A DNA stretch of 44,158 nucleotides from the NCBI GenBank assembly GCA_964550125.1, contig CAZJWC010000011.1, forward strand, positions 1 to 44,158, written 5' to 3'. The position numbers were made by a program, and so were the translations under genes. The notes under the pieces were generated by a model. That model made no database searches. It was not told where the DNA came from and worked only from the letters and a program-made list of their open reading frames with translations. Below are positions 24,878-33,254 of the stretch, piece after piece. This stretch comes from CAZJWC01 sp964550125. Its GTDB lineage: Bacteria > Bacillota > Clostridia > Christensenellales > Borkfalkiaceae. The stretch's first letter is position 1, and every line of letters begins with the position of its first letter.

Positions 24878-24906
24878 ATTATACGTATTTAATTTAAATT
24901 TAGCAA
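24878..24906 (-). promoter_or_regulatory. Promoter of the SPT-like/SDR operon
   Basis: Minus-strand TTGCTA (24901-24906), 17-base spacer, perfect TATAAT (24878-24883). The poor -35 is overlapped by an inverted repeat, so regulated use is likely. Confidence 0.7.
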
Positions 24907-24915
24907 ACGTTTTGC
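24903..24915. promoter_or_regulatory. Operator-like inverted repeat GCAAA-CGT-TTTGC
   Basis: 5-bp arms GCAAA/TTTGC around CGT, overlapping the -35 of the SPT-like promoter. It resembles LacI/MalR-type operators (GCAAACGTTTGC) but has one extra central base. No LacI-family gene is in the window; the response regulator encoded just upstream is another candidate. Confidence 0.4.
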
Positions 24916-24961
24916 AATATATTATCATATATTTTTATGACAAATTATATTTTAGTCATAT

Positions 24962-26029
24962 CTATTCATTTCGTAAAGGTATTCTTACAAAAAATTTACT
25001 TCCCTCTTTAATTTTGCTTTCAACCCCAATTTTTCCGTTAACAATTTCAATAATTCTTTTAACGATAGCAAGACCTAAACCATTTCCGTTTTTGAAGTGA
25101 GAGTTGTCCCCTTGATAAAATTTATCAAAAATTCTATCAACTACCTTTTCTTCCATACCTATTCCGTTATCTTCTATGGTTACGACAGCCTCATCGTCCT
25201 CTTTACGAAGACAAATTGAAATTTTTCCGTTTTGGTTTGAAAATTTAATAGCATTACTAATTAGATTATTCCACACTTGAAGTAACAAACTTTCATCATT
25301 TAAAATTCTTAAATCCTCAAGGTCAACATTTAGGTCAATATTCTTTTCAGTCCATTGAGTTTCATAGATTAGTATTGATTGACGAATTTGTTCGTCAAGG
25401 GAATAATCTTTACACTCTAAAATTTCCTCTTGATTTTCCAGTTTTGTAAGTTTTAAAATATTTGAAACAAGTTCAGTTAAATTCTTACTACTTTCAATAA
25501 TTGCTTGTGTATAACTATACTTGTCCTGCTCGTTTAAGTTTTCTTCCTGCAATAACATTGCGTAACCTTGTATGTTTGAAAGGGGAGTTTTAAACTCGTG
25601 CGAAACATTAGCGATAAAGTCGTTTTTTAAAGTTTCATTTTTCTTTAAATCTTCCACCATTTTGTTAAAGTTATCTATTAAGGTTTCCATTTCAGGATTG
25701 CCGTTTCTTTCAATTTCTACATCAAAATTTCCACTTGCCACCTTTTGTGTCGCCTCTGTCAAATCGGTAATTGGTTTGGTAAAATGCCTACCAAAAATTA
25801 TAAAAAACAAAAAACCTATTGCAGAACTGACAATAGTAGTTAAAGCAAAAAGCAAAAATGGGCTTAACCTAAATTGAGTTGGTTTTATCAAGCCTGAGAG
25901 CATCATTATAAGATAAAAGCCTGTAACAAGCAAACTTGTTCCAAATATTAAACATATTATAAATAACGTTAGGCGAAAGGAAAACCTCTCGCCTACTTTT
26001 ATTTGTCTAACCGATGTATTTTTTTTCAT
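24962..26029 (-). CDS. Intramembrane-sensing-type histidine kinase
   Basis: 355 residues. TM1 (about 20-46) and TM2 (about 57-80) are separated by a loop of only some ten residues, so there is no extracellular sensor domain; such kinases typically detect envelope stress within or at the membrane. HAMP (about 80-130), HisKA box SHEFKTPLS with H144, N-box NLISNAIKFSN, DNGIGM and GNGLGLAIV follow. It lies 8 bases after its response regulator and 122 bases before the SPT-like gene on the same strand, within the putative sphingolipid block. AGAGG precedes ATG. Confidence 0.93.
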   Translation of the reverse strand: MKKNTSVRQIKVGERFSFRLTLFIICLIFGTSLLVTGFYLIMMLSGLIKPTQFRLSPFLLFALTTIVSSAIGFLFFIIFGRHFTKPITDLTEATQKVASGNFDVEIERNGNPEMETLIDNFNKMVEDLKKNETLKNDFIANVSHEFKTPLSNIQGYAMLLQEENLNEQDKYSYTQAIIESSKNLTELVSNILKLTKLENQEEILECKDYSLDEQIRQSILIYETQWTEKNIDLNVDLEDLRILNDESLLLQVWNNLISNAIKFSNQNGKISICLRKEDDEAVVTIEDNGIGMEEKVVDRIFDKFYQGDNSHFKNGNGLGLAIVKRIIEIVNGKIGVESKIKEGSKFFVRIPLRNE

Positions 26030-26037
26030 ATAAACCT

Positions 26038-26715
26038 CTATTTATTATGAACAATCGCTTTATAACCAAGTCCACGAACGGTAACAATATCAAACTCACT
26101 TGCTTCTTTAAACTTATCACGAAGTCTTGTTATATGCACGTCAACCGTTCTCTCGCAGGACTCACTGTCAACTCCCCAAAACTCGTCCATAAGTTGCGTT
26201 CTTGTAAAAATTTTATTAGGAAAAGAAAGCAATTTGAATAGTATGAAAAACTCCTTTTGAGGCAATTCAACTTCCTTACCTTTAAAAGTTGCCGTCATAG
26301 TTTCATAGTCCAGGAAAGTATCCCCTATAACAAGTTTTTTCTCGTTTGCTATCTGTGCTCTACGTAAAAGAGCACCTACCCTTAAGGTGAGTTCATTTAT
26401 ATCAATAGGCTTGACCATATAATCGTCAATTCCTAGTTTAAATCCCTTTTGCTTGTCCTCAAAGCCGTCCTTGGCTGAAACAAATAAAATAGGAATTGAA
26501 CTATTATACTCACGAATCGCACTTGCAAGGTCGTAGCCGTCCATATTAGGCATCATAATATCCGAAATAATTAAGTCGATATGACTGCGTTCAAAAACCT
26601 CTAAAGCCTCCATACCATCTCTAGCAGACATTGCTTGATATTTATTTTTATTTAAAGCCGTAACAATTAATTGATTGAGTTTAATATCATCTTCTACGAC
26701 CAAAACATTAAACAT
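26038..26715 (-). CDS. OmpR/PhoB-family response regulator in the lipid block
   Basis: 225 residues: receiver with E8/D9/D10, phosphoacceptor D52 in ISDIMMP and the lysine of VKPID, followed by a winged-helix effector ending RGLGYKA. AGAGG precedes ATG. It begins 11 bases after the YghO/bCerS-like gene and is followed 8 bases later by the kinase, so the system is co-transcribed with lipid-enzyme genes and may control the SPT-like promoter nearby. Confidence 0.93.
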   Translation of the reverse strand: MFNVLVVEDDIKLNQLIVTALNKNKYQAMSARDGMEALEVFERSHIDLIISDIMMPNMDGYDLASAIREYNSSIPILFVSAKDGFEDKQKGFKLGIDDYMVKPIDINELTLRVGALLRRAQIANEKKLVIGDTFLDYETMTATFKGKEVELPQKEFFILFKLLSFPNKIFTRTQLMDEFWGVDSESCERTVDVHITRLRDKFKEASEFDIVTVRGLGYKAIVHNK

Positions 26716-26726
26716 GCTTTTACCTC

Positions 26727-27854
26727 TTAAATCACTTTTTTGTAAGTTTGTCTTCTCTTTATAATATCACTTTCAATAGTTTTCCATTGTGTAATTACAG
26801 CAGTATTTGTAGTAAGCATAGGGTTTACTACAACATCAGTAATTCCGTCTTCCATTGCATTTTTCATTGCTTTATGAATTGCCAATGAGGTTAAACCTAA
26901 TTTTTGATATTCAGGCTTAACACCAACAAGAGTTAATTCAAGTCCCGTAGGTTTTTTAATTTCCTTTAAAACTCTCAACATACAAACGGGGGTTAATTTG
27001 CCCTTGCTCTTTTTTATTATTTTTCCTATCATAGGAAGCAACACACCAAAAGCAACTAGGTTATCATCTTTATCTACTAACATAGATAAATATCTAGGAT
27101 TAATAACAGTGGCAAATTGTTTTAAAACGGCTTGTTTTTCCTCTTGTGAACTAAATGAAACAAACCCGTCAAGTTTTGAATATGCTTGTTCGTAAACCTC
27201 AAAAAACTGATCGCCATACTTTTCAATAATCTTTTTTAATGGAGCGTCCTCTGCAACATCTCTTATTTTAAACATCCTTTGAACGCCTAGTGCAACCTTT
27301 TCAACACGCTCGTCCATTTTTTCAGGAACAAATAGTCTTTGCTCAACCCACTCGCTCTCTTTATCAAAACCAAACTTTTCAATTATCTTATGATAATAAT
27401 CATAACTATAATTGGTAGCATAGGTACTATACTCGTCAAAACCCATTGTAAGCAAACCTTCTTTATCGGTATCGTTAAATCCCCAAGGTCCGTGAAGGGT
27501 ATCCATACCACGCTCCTTGCCGTATGCAACTACTGCATCAAGCAACGCTTTTGCAACCTCTTCGTCATTTATAAAATCAAGTCGAGAAAAGCGAATACAT
27601 TTTAAATTGTTTTCATCATTAAATTTATTTACGATAATACCTGCAACTCTACCTGCAAGTTTACCGTCCTTATATGCCAAAAAACACTTAACATCACTAG
27701 TACCTAAACTCAAATTTCTTTTTTTATCTGCAATATTTTTTTCATCTGTAACAAAACTAGGGACATAATAAGGACAATTTTTATACAACTTTATAGGAAA
27801 AGTTGCAAACTTTTTAAATTGTCTTTTTGTTTTTACCTCTACTATTTCAACCAT
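26727..27854 (-). CDS. YghO/bacterial ceramide synthase-like acyltransferase
   Basis: 375 residues with two acyl-CoA N-acyltransferase (GNAT) halves. The N-terminal half has the pattern I know from the YghO family: FATFPIKLYKNCPYYVPSF, then AYKDGKLAGRVAGI, and GMDTLHGPWGFNDTDKEGLL, GFD.YSTYATNYSYDYY. The C-terminal half has LTLVGVKPEYQKLGL as a second acyl-CoA site. Caulobacter bacterial ceramide synthase (bCerS) belongs, to my knowledge, to this family. Inferred role: N-acylation of a sphingoid base. Its ATG overlaps the end of the flippase-like gene by 8 bases. Family placement is good; the ceramide role is an inference from the neighbouring SPT-like and SDR genes. Confidence 0.75.
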   Translation of the reverse strand: MVEIVEVKTKRQFKKFATFPIKLYKNCPYYVPSFVTDEKNIADKKRNLSLGTSDVKCFLAYKDGKLAGRVAGIIVNKFNDENNLKCIRFSRLDFINDEEVAKALLDAVVAYGKERGMDTLHGPWGFNDTDKEGLLTMGFDEYSTYATNYSYDYYHKIIEKFGFDKESEWVEQRLFVPEKMDERVEKVALGVQRMFKIRDVAEDAPLKKIIEKYGDQFFEVYEQAYSKLDGFVSFSSQEEKQAVLKQFATVINPRYLSMLVDKDDNLVAFGVLLPMIGKIIKKSKGKLTPVCMLRVLKEIKKPTGLELTLVGVKPEYQKLGLTSLAIHKAMKNAMEDGITDVVVNPMLTTNTAVITQWKTIESDIIKRRQTYKKVI

Positions 27855-29112
27855 TTGTTTTTACTCCTTCAACAAAATTTAACTTTTGTCTATTTTTCTT
27901 TTTTATTTTTCCTACAAGTATAAAAATTCCACCTAAAACTAGATATGAATAATAACTTAACAATCTCCAGGTAAGCATAGCACTAAAACAAATACCTGCT
28001 TGTAGACAATTTGTAAATACCCAGTAGAACGATAACTCGCTTGCTCCTGCATTACCAGGAGTTGGCACAAATGATACTGCTGAATATAATATTGAACAAG
28101 TACATACTATTTGAATCCACTCCATTATTCCATTTGCTTCTACATCATAGGCAAAAGTTTTTAAAACGAAATATGCGATTGTGCAAACTGCAACTTCAGA
28201 TGCTAATGAGAATACAAACGATATAATAACCAAAAACTTGTTTTTGCACATCATTTTTACATTTTTAGCATTTGACTTTAAGGAACAAATCGTCTTGCGA
28301 GCATACGCTTTAGGTCGCTTTATAAAATGAAGTTTTGCACCAATTTTAACAAACAGATTTACAAGAGCCTCACCAGCCTTTGGCCAAAGTACAAAAATCA
28401 AAACGATTGAGGGCATAAAACAATTTAACACTAAGCCGATAATTGCAAGTACGATTGTACTCGTAGCTGTTATGTTCATTTCAAATCCTGCATACGCATT
28501 TACAATTAGTGAGATTATAACAAGCACTACAAAGGCTATTCTGTTAATTACAAACTCACTCAAAGGTAAAGCACCAGCAACGCCTGAGGGCAATTCCTTA
28601 TGTTTACTTAAATGGTATATTTGAAAGGGCTGACCTCCTGCCCCCAAAGGTGTAACAAAATCATAGTATCTACCAATTACAGCCGTTTCAATCATTAACG
28701 GAAGTTTAGACTCTTTACTAATTGAAGACATCATTAAAGATAAGGTTAATGCTCTAAAAAGTAAAGTTGCACAAAAGGCGATTAGAGCAAACAAAAGGTA
28801 GTAACTGTTTTTACTTACTACTGTCCAAATCTCACTAAGGCTTGCAACCGAACCACTAGAAAAATCACTTATCGCCGTAAAAACAATCGCACCTACTGCA
28901 AATACTACAAATAAAACTACACATAATCTTTTTAAAATTTTATTACGCTTATTTGTATAATTTTCAAGTTGCTGTACGCTATCAATTACTTTTTTCTTAT
29001 TAGTGCCATATAACTTAATTTGTTTGCTTTTATCAAATTTTTTATAGATTACTTTTTCCTTCTTAAAGGCAACATTGCCTTTAAAGTAAAGTTTACCTAC
29101 TTTTTTTGCCAT
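27847..29112 (-). CDS. LPG-synthase TM-region/flippase-like integral membrane protein
   Basis: 421 residues. A basic N-terminus of about 58 residues precedes roughly eight hydrophobic spans, with PLGAGGQPFQIYHL and FVPTPGNAGASELSFYWVF, hallmarks of the PF03706 family (the membrane domain of MprF-type lysyl-phosphatidylglycerol synthases and related YbhN/AglD proteins). Stand-alone members are thought to flip or otherwise handle lipids. AAAGGA precedes ATG. It is first gene of an operon with the YghO/bCerS-like enzyme (8-base overlap), suggesting work on the same lipid. Confidence 0.85.
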   Translation of the reverse strand: MAKKVGKLYFKGNVAFKKEKVIYKKFDKSKQIKLYGTNKKKVIDSVQQLENYTNKRNKILKRLCVVLFVVFAVGAIVFTAISDFSSGSVASLSEIWTVVSKNSYYLLFALIAFCATLLFRALTLSLMMSSISKESKLPLMIETAVIGRYYDFVTPLGAGGQPFQIYHLSKHKELPSGVAGALPLSEFVINRIAFVVLVIISLIVNAYAGFEMNITATSTIVLAIIGLVLNCFMPSIVLIFVLWPKAGEALVNLFVKIGAKLHFIKRPKAYARKTICSLKSNAKNVKMMCKNKFLVIISFVFSLASEVAVCTIAYFVLKTFAYDVEANGIMEWIQIVCTCSILYSAVSFVPTPGNAGASELSFYWVFTNCLQAGICFSAMLTWRLLSYYSYLVLGGIFILVGKIKKKNRQKLNFVEGVKTNG

Positions 29113-29190
29113 AATATATTCCTTTACACATAATATAGTATCTAATTATTAACTATTTATTAAACTTTAATTACAAAATCCTTTAATGTA

Positions 29191-29219
29191 ATTATATCAT
29201 ATTACAAATTGTATGACAA
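29191..29219 (-). promoter_or_regulatory. Promoter of the flippase-like/bCerS-like/two-component operon
   Basis: Minus-strand TTGTCA (29214-29219), 17-base spacer ending TGA, TATAAT (29191-29196). The leader is about 75 bases. Confidence 0.82.
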
Positions 29220-29255
29220 ATGTTAAAGGGCAATATTAAAAAATGTTAAAAAAGA

Positions 29256-29278
29256 AAAAAGTGCCTATGGCACTTTTT
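29256..29278 (-). terminator. Terminator of the HAD hydrolase gene
   Basis: 10-bp stem AAAAAGTGCC/GGCACTTTTT with a 3-base loop, overlapping the stop codon and followed by a T-rich tract on the minus strand. Confidence 0.9.
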
Positions 29279-30068
29279 AAAAAACTAAACTTTCTATGAT
29301 ATTTTTTACAATTTTTTCAAGTTTACTTTCCTTTGAATAATCTGCTTCAGCATAGCATTTAATTCTGCCTTCTTTAAGCATTTGCTCAACTCGTTTCGTA
29401 TTAGCCTTTTCTCCATCATAAACTCCTATGGCATTACCACCCTTTGAAGATACCAACTTCATACAAGGTATATCCGTATCACTATCCCCTATATATATTA
29501 TGTTTGTAAAGGGCACACGGTAGTCCTCTTTGGGAAGATATGCGTTTACCTCTTCAGAAAGAGGGTCCAACGCACCTTTACTTATTCTAAATAAAAACTG
29601 CGTCTTATTAGTATAGTTTATAACATTTGCTGGCCAAATAGGTTCTCCGTTTTCGTTGTACATAAAGGACGAGGCGTAAATTTGCTTAAACTCTTTTGCA
29701 ATTTTACTACCTTCAATCATTTCTTTTACCCCTGATGATATGATATAATGTTCAACTAGCACTCCATTTTCTTCACCAAATTTATTAACCCTTTCAAACC
29801 AACTATCAACCCCTTTATATAGTGTGATTTGACTGCCCATCTCAATCAACTTTTCTTTTGTTAAGCCGATTTTTTTGCCCGTTGACATCATCATATACAT
29901 ATATGCTAGATTGAGTTCAGTTTGATTTTTCTTTGAAATGGCAGAAGTATTTGCCCAAAAATCATCAATATCAAAACCTATTTGTTGTATAAAACCTTGC
30001 TCTTGCATATTGCTAGGCGTAAGAGTTTTATCAAAATCATAGCAAAGTGCTAAAATTTTTTTATTCAT
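29277..30068 (-). CDS. HAD-superfamily phosphatase, phosphoserine phosphatase-like
   Basis: 263-residue cytosolic HAD hydrolase. Motif I DFDKT (D11 nucleophile, D13), motif II around ISSG, motif III lysine, and motif IV GDSDTD are present, with a helical cap after motif I (about 20-90). This layout fits PSP-like phosphatases; the substrate is not known. ATG at 30068 is used because GGAGAG precedes it, over an in-frame TTG further up. It stands alone between the lipid block and the antiporter; a role in dephosphorylating a lipid precursor is possible but unsupported. Confidence 0.82.
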   Translation of the reverse strand: MNKKILALCYDFDKTLTPSNMQEQGFIQQIGFDIDDFWANTSAISKKNQTELNLAYMYMMMSTGKKIGLTKEKLIEMGSQITLYKGVDSWFERVNKFGEENGVLVEHYIISSGVKEMIEGSKIAKEFKQIYASSFMYNENGEPIWPANVINYTNKTQFLFRISKGALDPLSEEVNAYLPKEDYRVPFTNIIYIGDSDTDIPCMKLVSSKGGNAIGVYDGEKANTKRVEQMLKEGRIKCYAEADYSKESKLEKIVKNIIESLVF

Positions 30069-30145
30069 TATTCTCTCCAAAAGTTTTTTTCTATTTTACT
30101 ACATAAAAATAAAATAGTCAAATTTTATTTTTTAAACAATTATCT

Positions 30146-30174
30146 TTGACTTTTAAAAAAGTTTATACTATAAT
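30146..30174 (+). promoter_or_regulatory. Promoter of the cation/proton antiporter gene
   Basis: TTGACT (30146-30151), 17-base spacer, TATAAT (30169-30174). The leader is about 28 bases and includes GAAGG. Confidence 0.85.
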
Positions 30175-30208
30175 TTGCAAAGATTAAATTTACGTGAAGG
30201 TATTTTAT

Positions 30209-31537
30209 ATGTCTAGTGCGTTAAATGTTGTTTATTATTTAGCAATTATCTTAATTTTTACAAAAACATTAGGATTAGTTGCAAGGCGTTGTGGACTTCC
30301 ACAAGTAGTAGGTATGGTTTTAGCAGGAATTATACTTGGTTTGCTTTCAAACCTACATAAAGGTAGTGGAATTTTATCTTTCATTATGAAACCTAATGAG
30401 GAAGAAAATCTTGTACTTGAAACTTTCTCTCAAATAGGTGTAATTTTGATTTTATTTTCAAGTGGACTTGAAACAAGTTTTACTGAACTAAAAAAAAGTG
30501 GTGGAAAGGCAACCATAATTGCTTTGGCTGGTGTATTAGTACCTATCTTATTTGGTACTTTAGGCGCTATGGCATTTATGGGGTTTGATTTTTCAAACAA
30601 GGCAAAACTTTTTAATGCTTTATTTATAGGTGCTATTCTTGCTGCAACTAGCGTTGGCATAACTGTTGAAACGCTAAAAGAGATGGGCAAACTTTCAACT
30701 AAAGTAGGCAATACAATTTTAAGTGCAGCAATTATTGATGACGTGATTGGTATACTTGCATTAAGTATAATTACAAGTTTTACAGGCAATGCAACAACTC
30801 CATGGTGGCTAACTCTTATTAAACTTATCGGCTTTTTTGTTTTTACAATAGGTGTTGGTATTGGCTTGCGTATACTTTTTAAATATATTGAAAAAAAGCA
30901 CCCTCATACTAGAAGGACCAGCATTTATGCTTTTGCAATGTGTTTCTTATATGCCTTTTGTGCTGAAAAGTTTTTTGGAGTTGCAGCAATAACGGGTGCG
31001 TTTATGGCAGGTATAATGCTTAGTGGTATGCCTGATACAAAATTCGTTGATAGGAAGGCAGTAGTTACAGGTTATATGATATTCACACCTATCTTCTTTG
31101 CCTATATCGGTATCAGTGCAGATTTTTCACTTTTCACATGGTCAGCATTACTTTTTGGATTAGTTTTTGTTTTACTTGGTATACTTGGAAAAATCGTTGG
31201 TTGCTTTATAGCCTCAAAAGGTTGCAGATTTAACAATAAAGAATCCACTGCAATCAGTTTTGGTATGATTGCCAGAGGTGAGGTAGCACTTGCTATCTAC
31301 AAGACAGGAGAAGTACTAATTTGCGAAGGAGGCATAGACCCATTGGTTGGAGTTATTTTCCTAATTGTATTATCTTCAATCCTATGCCCGATATTCTTGA
31401 AGTTGATTTTTAAGAAAATTGACAAGGACGACAACAATAATGAAGGCGACTTAAACAAAGAAAACTCAACAGAGCAGGGTACAGAAAATCCCCCTGAAGT
31501 TACCTTAGTCGTTGAAAGCCAAACATCAAAAGAATAA
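30209..31537 (+). CDS. CPA2-type cation:proton antiporter
   Basis: About 442 residues with around twelve hydrophobic spans. Recognised by the Na+/H+ exchanger pattern: GLPQVVGMVLAGIILG early, FSSGLE, then ATSVGITVETLKE and the ion-binding IDDVIG with adjacent aspartates, and a late ARGEVALAI. A charged, Glu- and Asn-rich C-terminal tail of about 40 residues follows and lacks the TrkA nucleotide-binding domain of KefB-type members. It exchanges Na+ or K+ for protons at the cell membrane. ATG at 30209 fits the GAAGG site; an upstream GTG lies before it. Confidence 0.9.
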   Translation: MSSALNVVYYLAIILIFTKTLGLVARRCGLPQVVGMVLAGIILGLLSNLHKGSGILSFIMKPNEEENLVLETFSQIGVILILFSSGLETSFTELKKSGGKATIIALAGVLVPILFGTLGAMAFMGFDFSNKAKLFNALFIGAILAATSVGITVETLKEMGKLSTKVGNTILSAAIIDDVIGILALSIITSFTGNATTPWWLTLIKLIGFFVFTIGVGIGLRILFKYIEKKHPHTRRTSIYAFAMCFLYAFCAEKFFGVAAITGAFMAGIMLSGMPDTKFVDRKAVVTGYMIFTPIFFAYIGISADFSLFTWSALLFGLVFVLLGILGKIVGCFIASKGCRFNNKESTAISFGMIARGEVALAIYKTGEVLICEGGIDPLVGVIFLIVLSSILCPIFLKLIFKKIDKDDNNNEGDLNKENSTEQGTENPPEVTLVVESQTSKE

Positions 31538-31542
31538 AATTT

Positions 31543-31570
31543 AAGCCATACCATTAGGTATGGCTTTTTT
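31543..31570. terminator. Bidirectional terminator between antiporter and AEC transporter
   Basis: 10-bp stem AAGCCATACC/GGTATGGCTT with loop ATTA (31543-31566) followed by a T run on the plus strand. On the minus strand it lies directly after the AEC transporter stop with T-rich flank. Confidence 0.9.
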
Positions 31571-31571
31571 A

Positions 31572-32492
31572 TTATATTAACAACAAAACTAATGGCATTG
31601 TAACTATTGAAAGAATAGTACCCAACAGCACCAGCCCTGCAGCCGTTTCCTGCCCTTCGCCAAGCATCTCCGAGAAATTTAAAACTACACTTGCAACAGG
31701 ACAAGCACAAAGTATAACAGCCGTTTGCTTTATATAAAAATCAATAGGTAAAAACAATACTACAAGTAGACAAACTAAAGGAAATAGTACTTGCTTTACT
31801 CCTATGATAATATACTTTAAAAAATCGCAAAACAATACTCTAGGCTCACACACAGCAAGTCGCATACCCAAAATAAGCATACACATAGGTGCAGTCATTT
31901 TTGCGACAACTGTGATGGGAGTATACACCATAGTAGGAATTTTGATGCTAAAAATAAAAAACGGTAGTCCTATTATAAAAGCAATTACAGCAGGATTAAA
32001 GAGTATCTTTTTATAATTGATATATTTTTTATCTTTCGTGATTATTGTACAACCTATTGTCCACGCAATAATATTCATTGAAAGGGTAAAGACGGTTGAA
32101 AAAACGAGGGCGTTAGGTTGGTCAGGTAATAAAGACTCAAGTATGGGAACCCCTAAAAAACCTACATTTCCTAAACAGGTTGCAAGATTACAAACTCTGT
32201 ATCGCACGTCCTCATTTCTCTTTTTAAAGATAAAATAGAAAGCCACCAAGAACGCCACCATAAGCCCAACAACAATAAGTAAAAATATTCCCATTTGTTT
32301 TAACAACTGTACGGAAAAAGTTGCTTGCGTGAGTGAATATATTGTTAATATGGGAGAACAAAAATACATTTGCACTACTGCAAAAGCAGATATTGATTCC
32401 TTTTTTATCAGTTTAGTTTTAACAAGTAGGAAACCCGGAATTGCATATAAAAGCATAATTCCTACCGTTGAAAAAGTTGTTAAAAAATTCAT
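31572..32492 (-). CDS. AEC-family transporter (auxin efflux carrier/malate permease type)
   Basis: 306 residues, about ten hydrophobic spans in two five-helix halves, with the family's central GNVGFLGVPIL and a C-terminal ACPVASVVLNFSEMLG. Bacterial members carry malate, malonate or other organic acids; the substrate cannot be read here. AGGGAT precedes ATG. The gene starts 8 bases after the upstream Pr6Pr-like gene, so they are likely co-transcribed. Confidence 0.9.
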   Translation of the reverse strand: MNFLTTFSTVGIMLLYAIPGFLLVKTKLIKKESISAFAVVQMYFCSPILTIYSLTQATFSVQLLKQMGIFLLIVVGLMVAFLVAFYFIFKKRNEDVRYRVCNLATCLGNVGFLGVPILESLLPDQPNALVFSTVFTLSMNIIAWTIGCTIITKDKKYINYKKILFNPAVIAFIIGLPFFIFSIKIPTMVYTPITVVAKMTAPMCMLILGMRLAVCEPRVLFCDFLKYIIIGVKQVLFPLVCLLVVLFLPIDFYIKQTAVILCACPVASVVLNFSEMLGEGQETAAGLVLLGTILSIVTMPLVLLLI

Positions 32493-32500
32493 TATAATCC

Positions 32501-33229
32501 CTATTGATTTTGAATTTCATCATTTTTATAACGCTTTTGTGCTAATTTTTGCAATCCCAAAAGCCCATATCCCATACCTATCACAAGTGCGAATATTATA
32601 ATTATCCAGTAAATGACACCCATACCATTTTCAAACCCAAACCAACCGAACGAATCGTAATCAGCAAAAAAGTATGGAAATGCGTCATGAGACTTTCCCC
32701 AACGCAACCCTGCCTCATGGCATATGATAGTAAAAATCATATAATAAAAGGGAGTAACTATTGTTAATAATTTTGAAAATTTTGTATATGTATATTCATA
32801 GTCAAAAAAAATAAAATCACATATTGCTATAACAGGAGCAAAGAAATGCATACTTAAAGAGTGTAAAGTAAAAACATGGTCAATTCCAAACTTATTCATT
32901 ATAAGTCCTGCTGGTGTTAAAATAAAGCCAAAAACTATAAAGGTCAACGAGATAGCAACCGTGAATATAAATTTTAGAATATACAGCCACCCTTTTTTCA
33001 AATTTCTGCCCGTCTTTAATTCTATACAATTCAACACTAAAAATACAAGGCACATAACTGCAATCCAAATATTGCTTTGCGTTGTGAAATACAACAATGT
33101 TGTGTTATATGTTACAAATTGGCCATTTTCAAAATATGCTCCAAATAGTCCAAATAGACAGAAAAATACGACAAGTGCATTAAGAACAATTTCAATAATT
33201 TTTTCATTTTTACTTTTTTCGTGTTCCAT
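32501..33229 (-). CDS. Pr6Pr-like polytopic membrane protein
   Basis: 242 residues, six or seven hydrophobic spans. The early YFTTQSNIWIAVMCLVF is the signature I associate with Pr6Pr/FAR-17a-related bacterial membrane proteins, and a mid-protein HSLSMHFFAPVIAICDFIFFD fits too. Function is unknown. GAGG precedes ATG. It is upstream of and close to the AEC transporter. The gap ahead contains a strong hairpin and what looks like a small RNA gene, so its promoter is unclear; read-through past the hairpin is possible. Confidence 0.65.
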   Translation of the reverse strand: MEHEKSKNEKIIEIVLNALVVFFCLFGLFGAYFENGQFVTYNTTLLYFTTQSNIWIAVMCLVFLVLNCIELKTGRNLKKGWLYILKFIFTVAISLTFIVFGFILTPAGLIMNKFGIDHVFTLHSLSMHFFAPVIAICDFIFFDYEYTYTKFSKLLTIVTPFYYMIFTIICHEAGLRWGKSHDAFPYFFADYDSFGWFGFENGMGVIYWIIIIFALVIGMGYGLLGLQKLAQKRYKNDEIQNQ

Positions 33230-33254
33230 AAAAACCTCAAGATATAAATATAAT

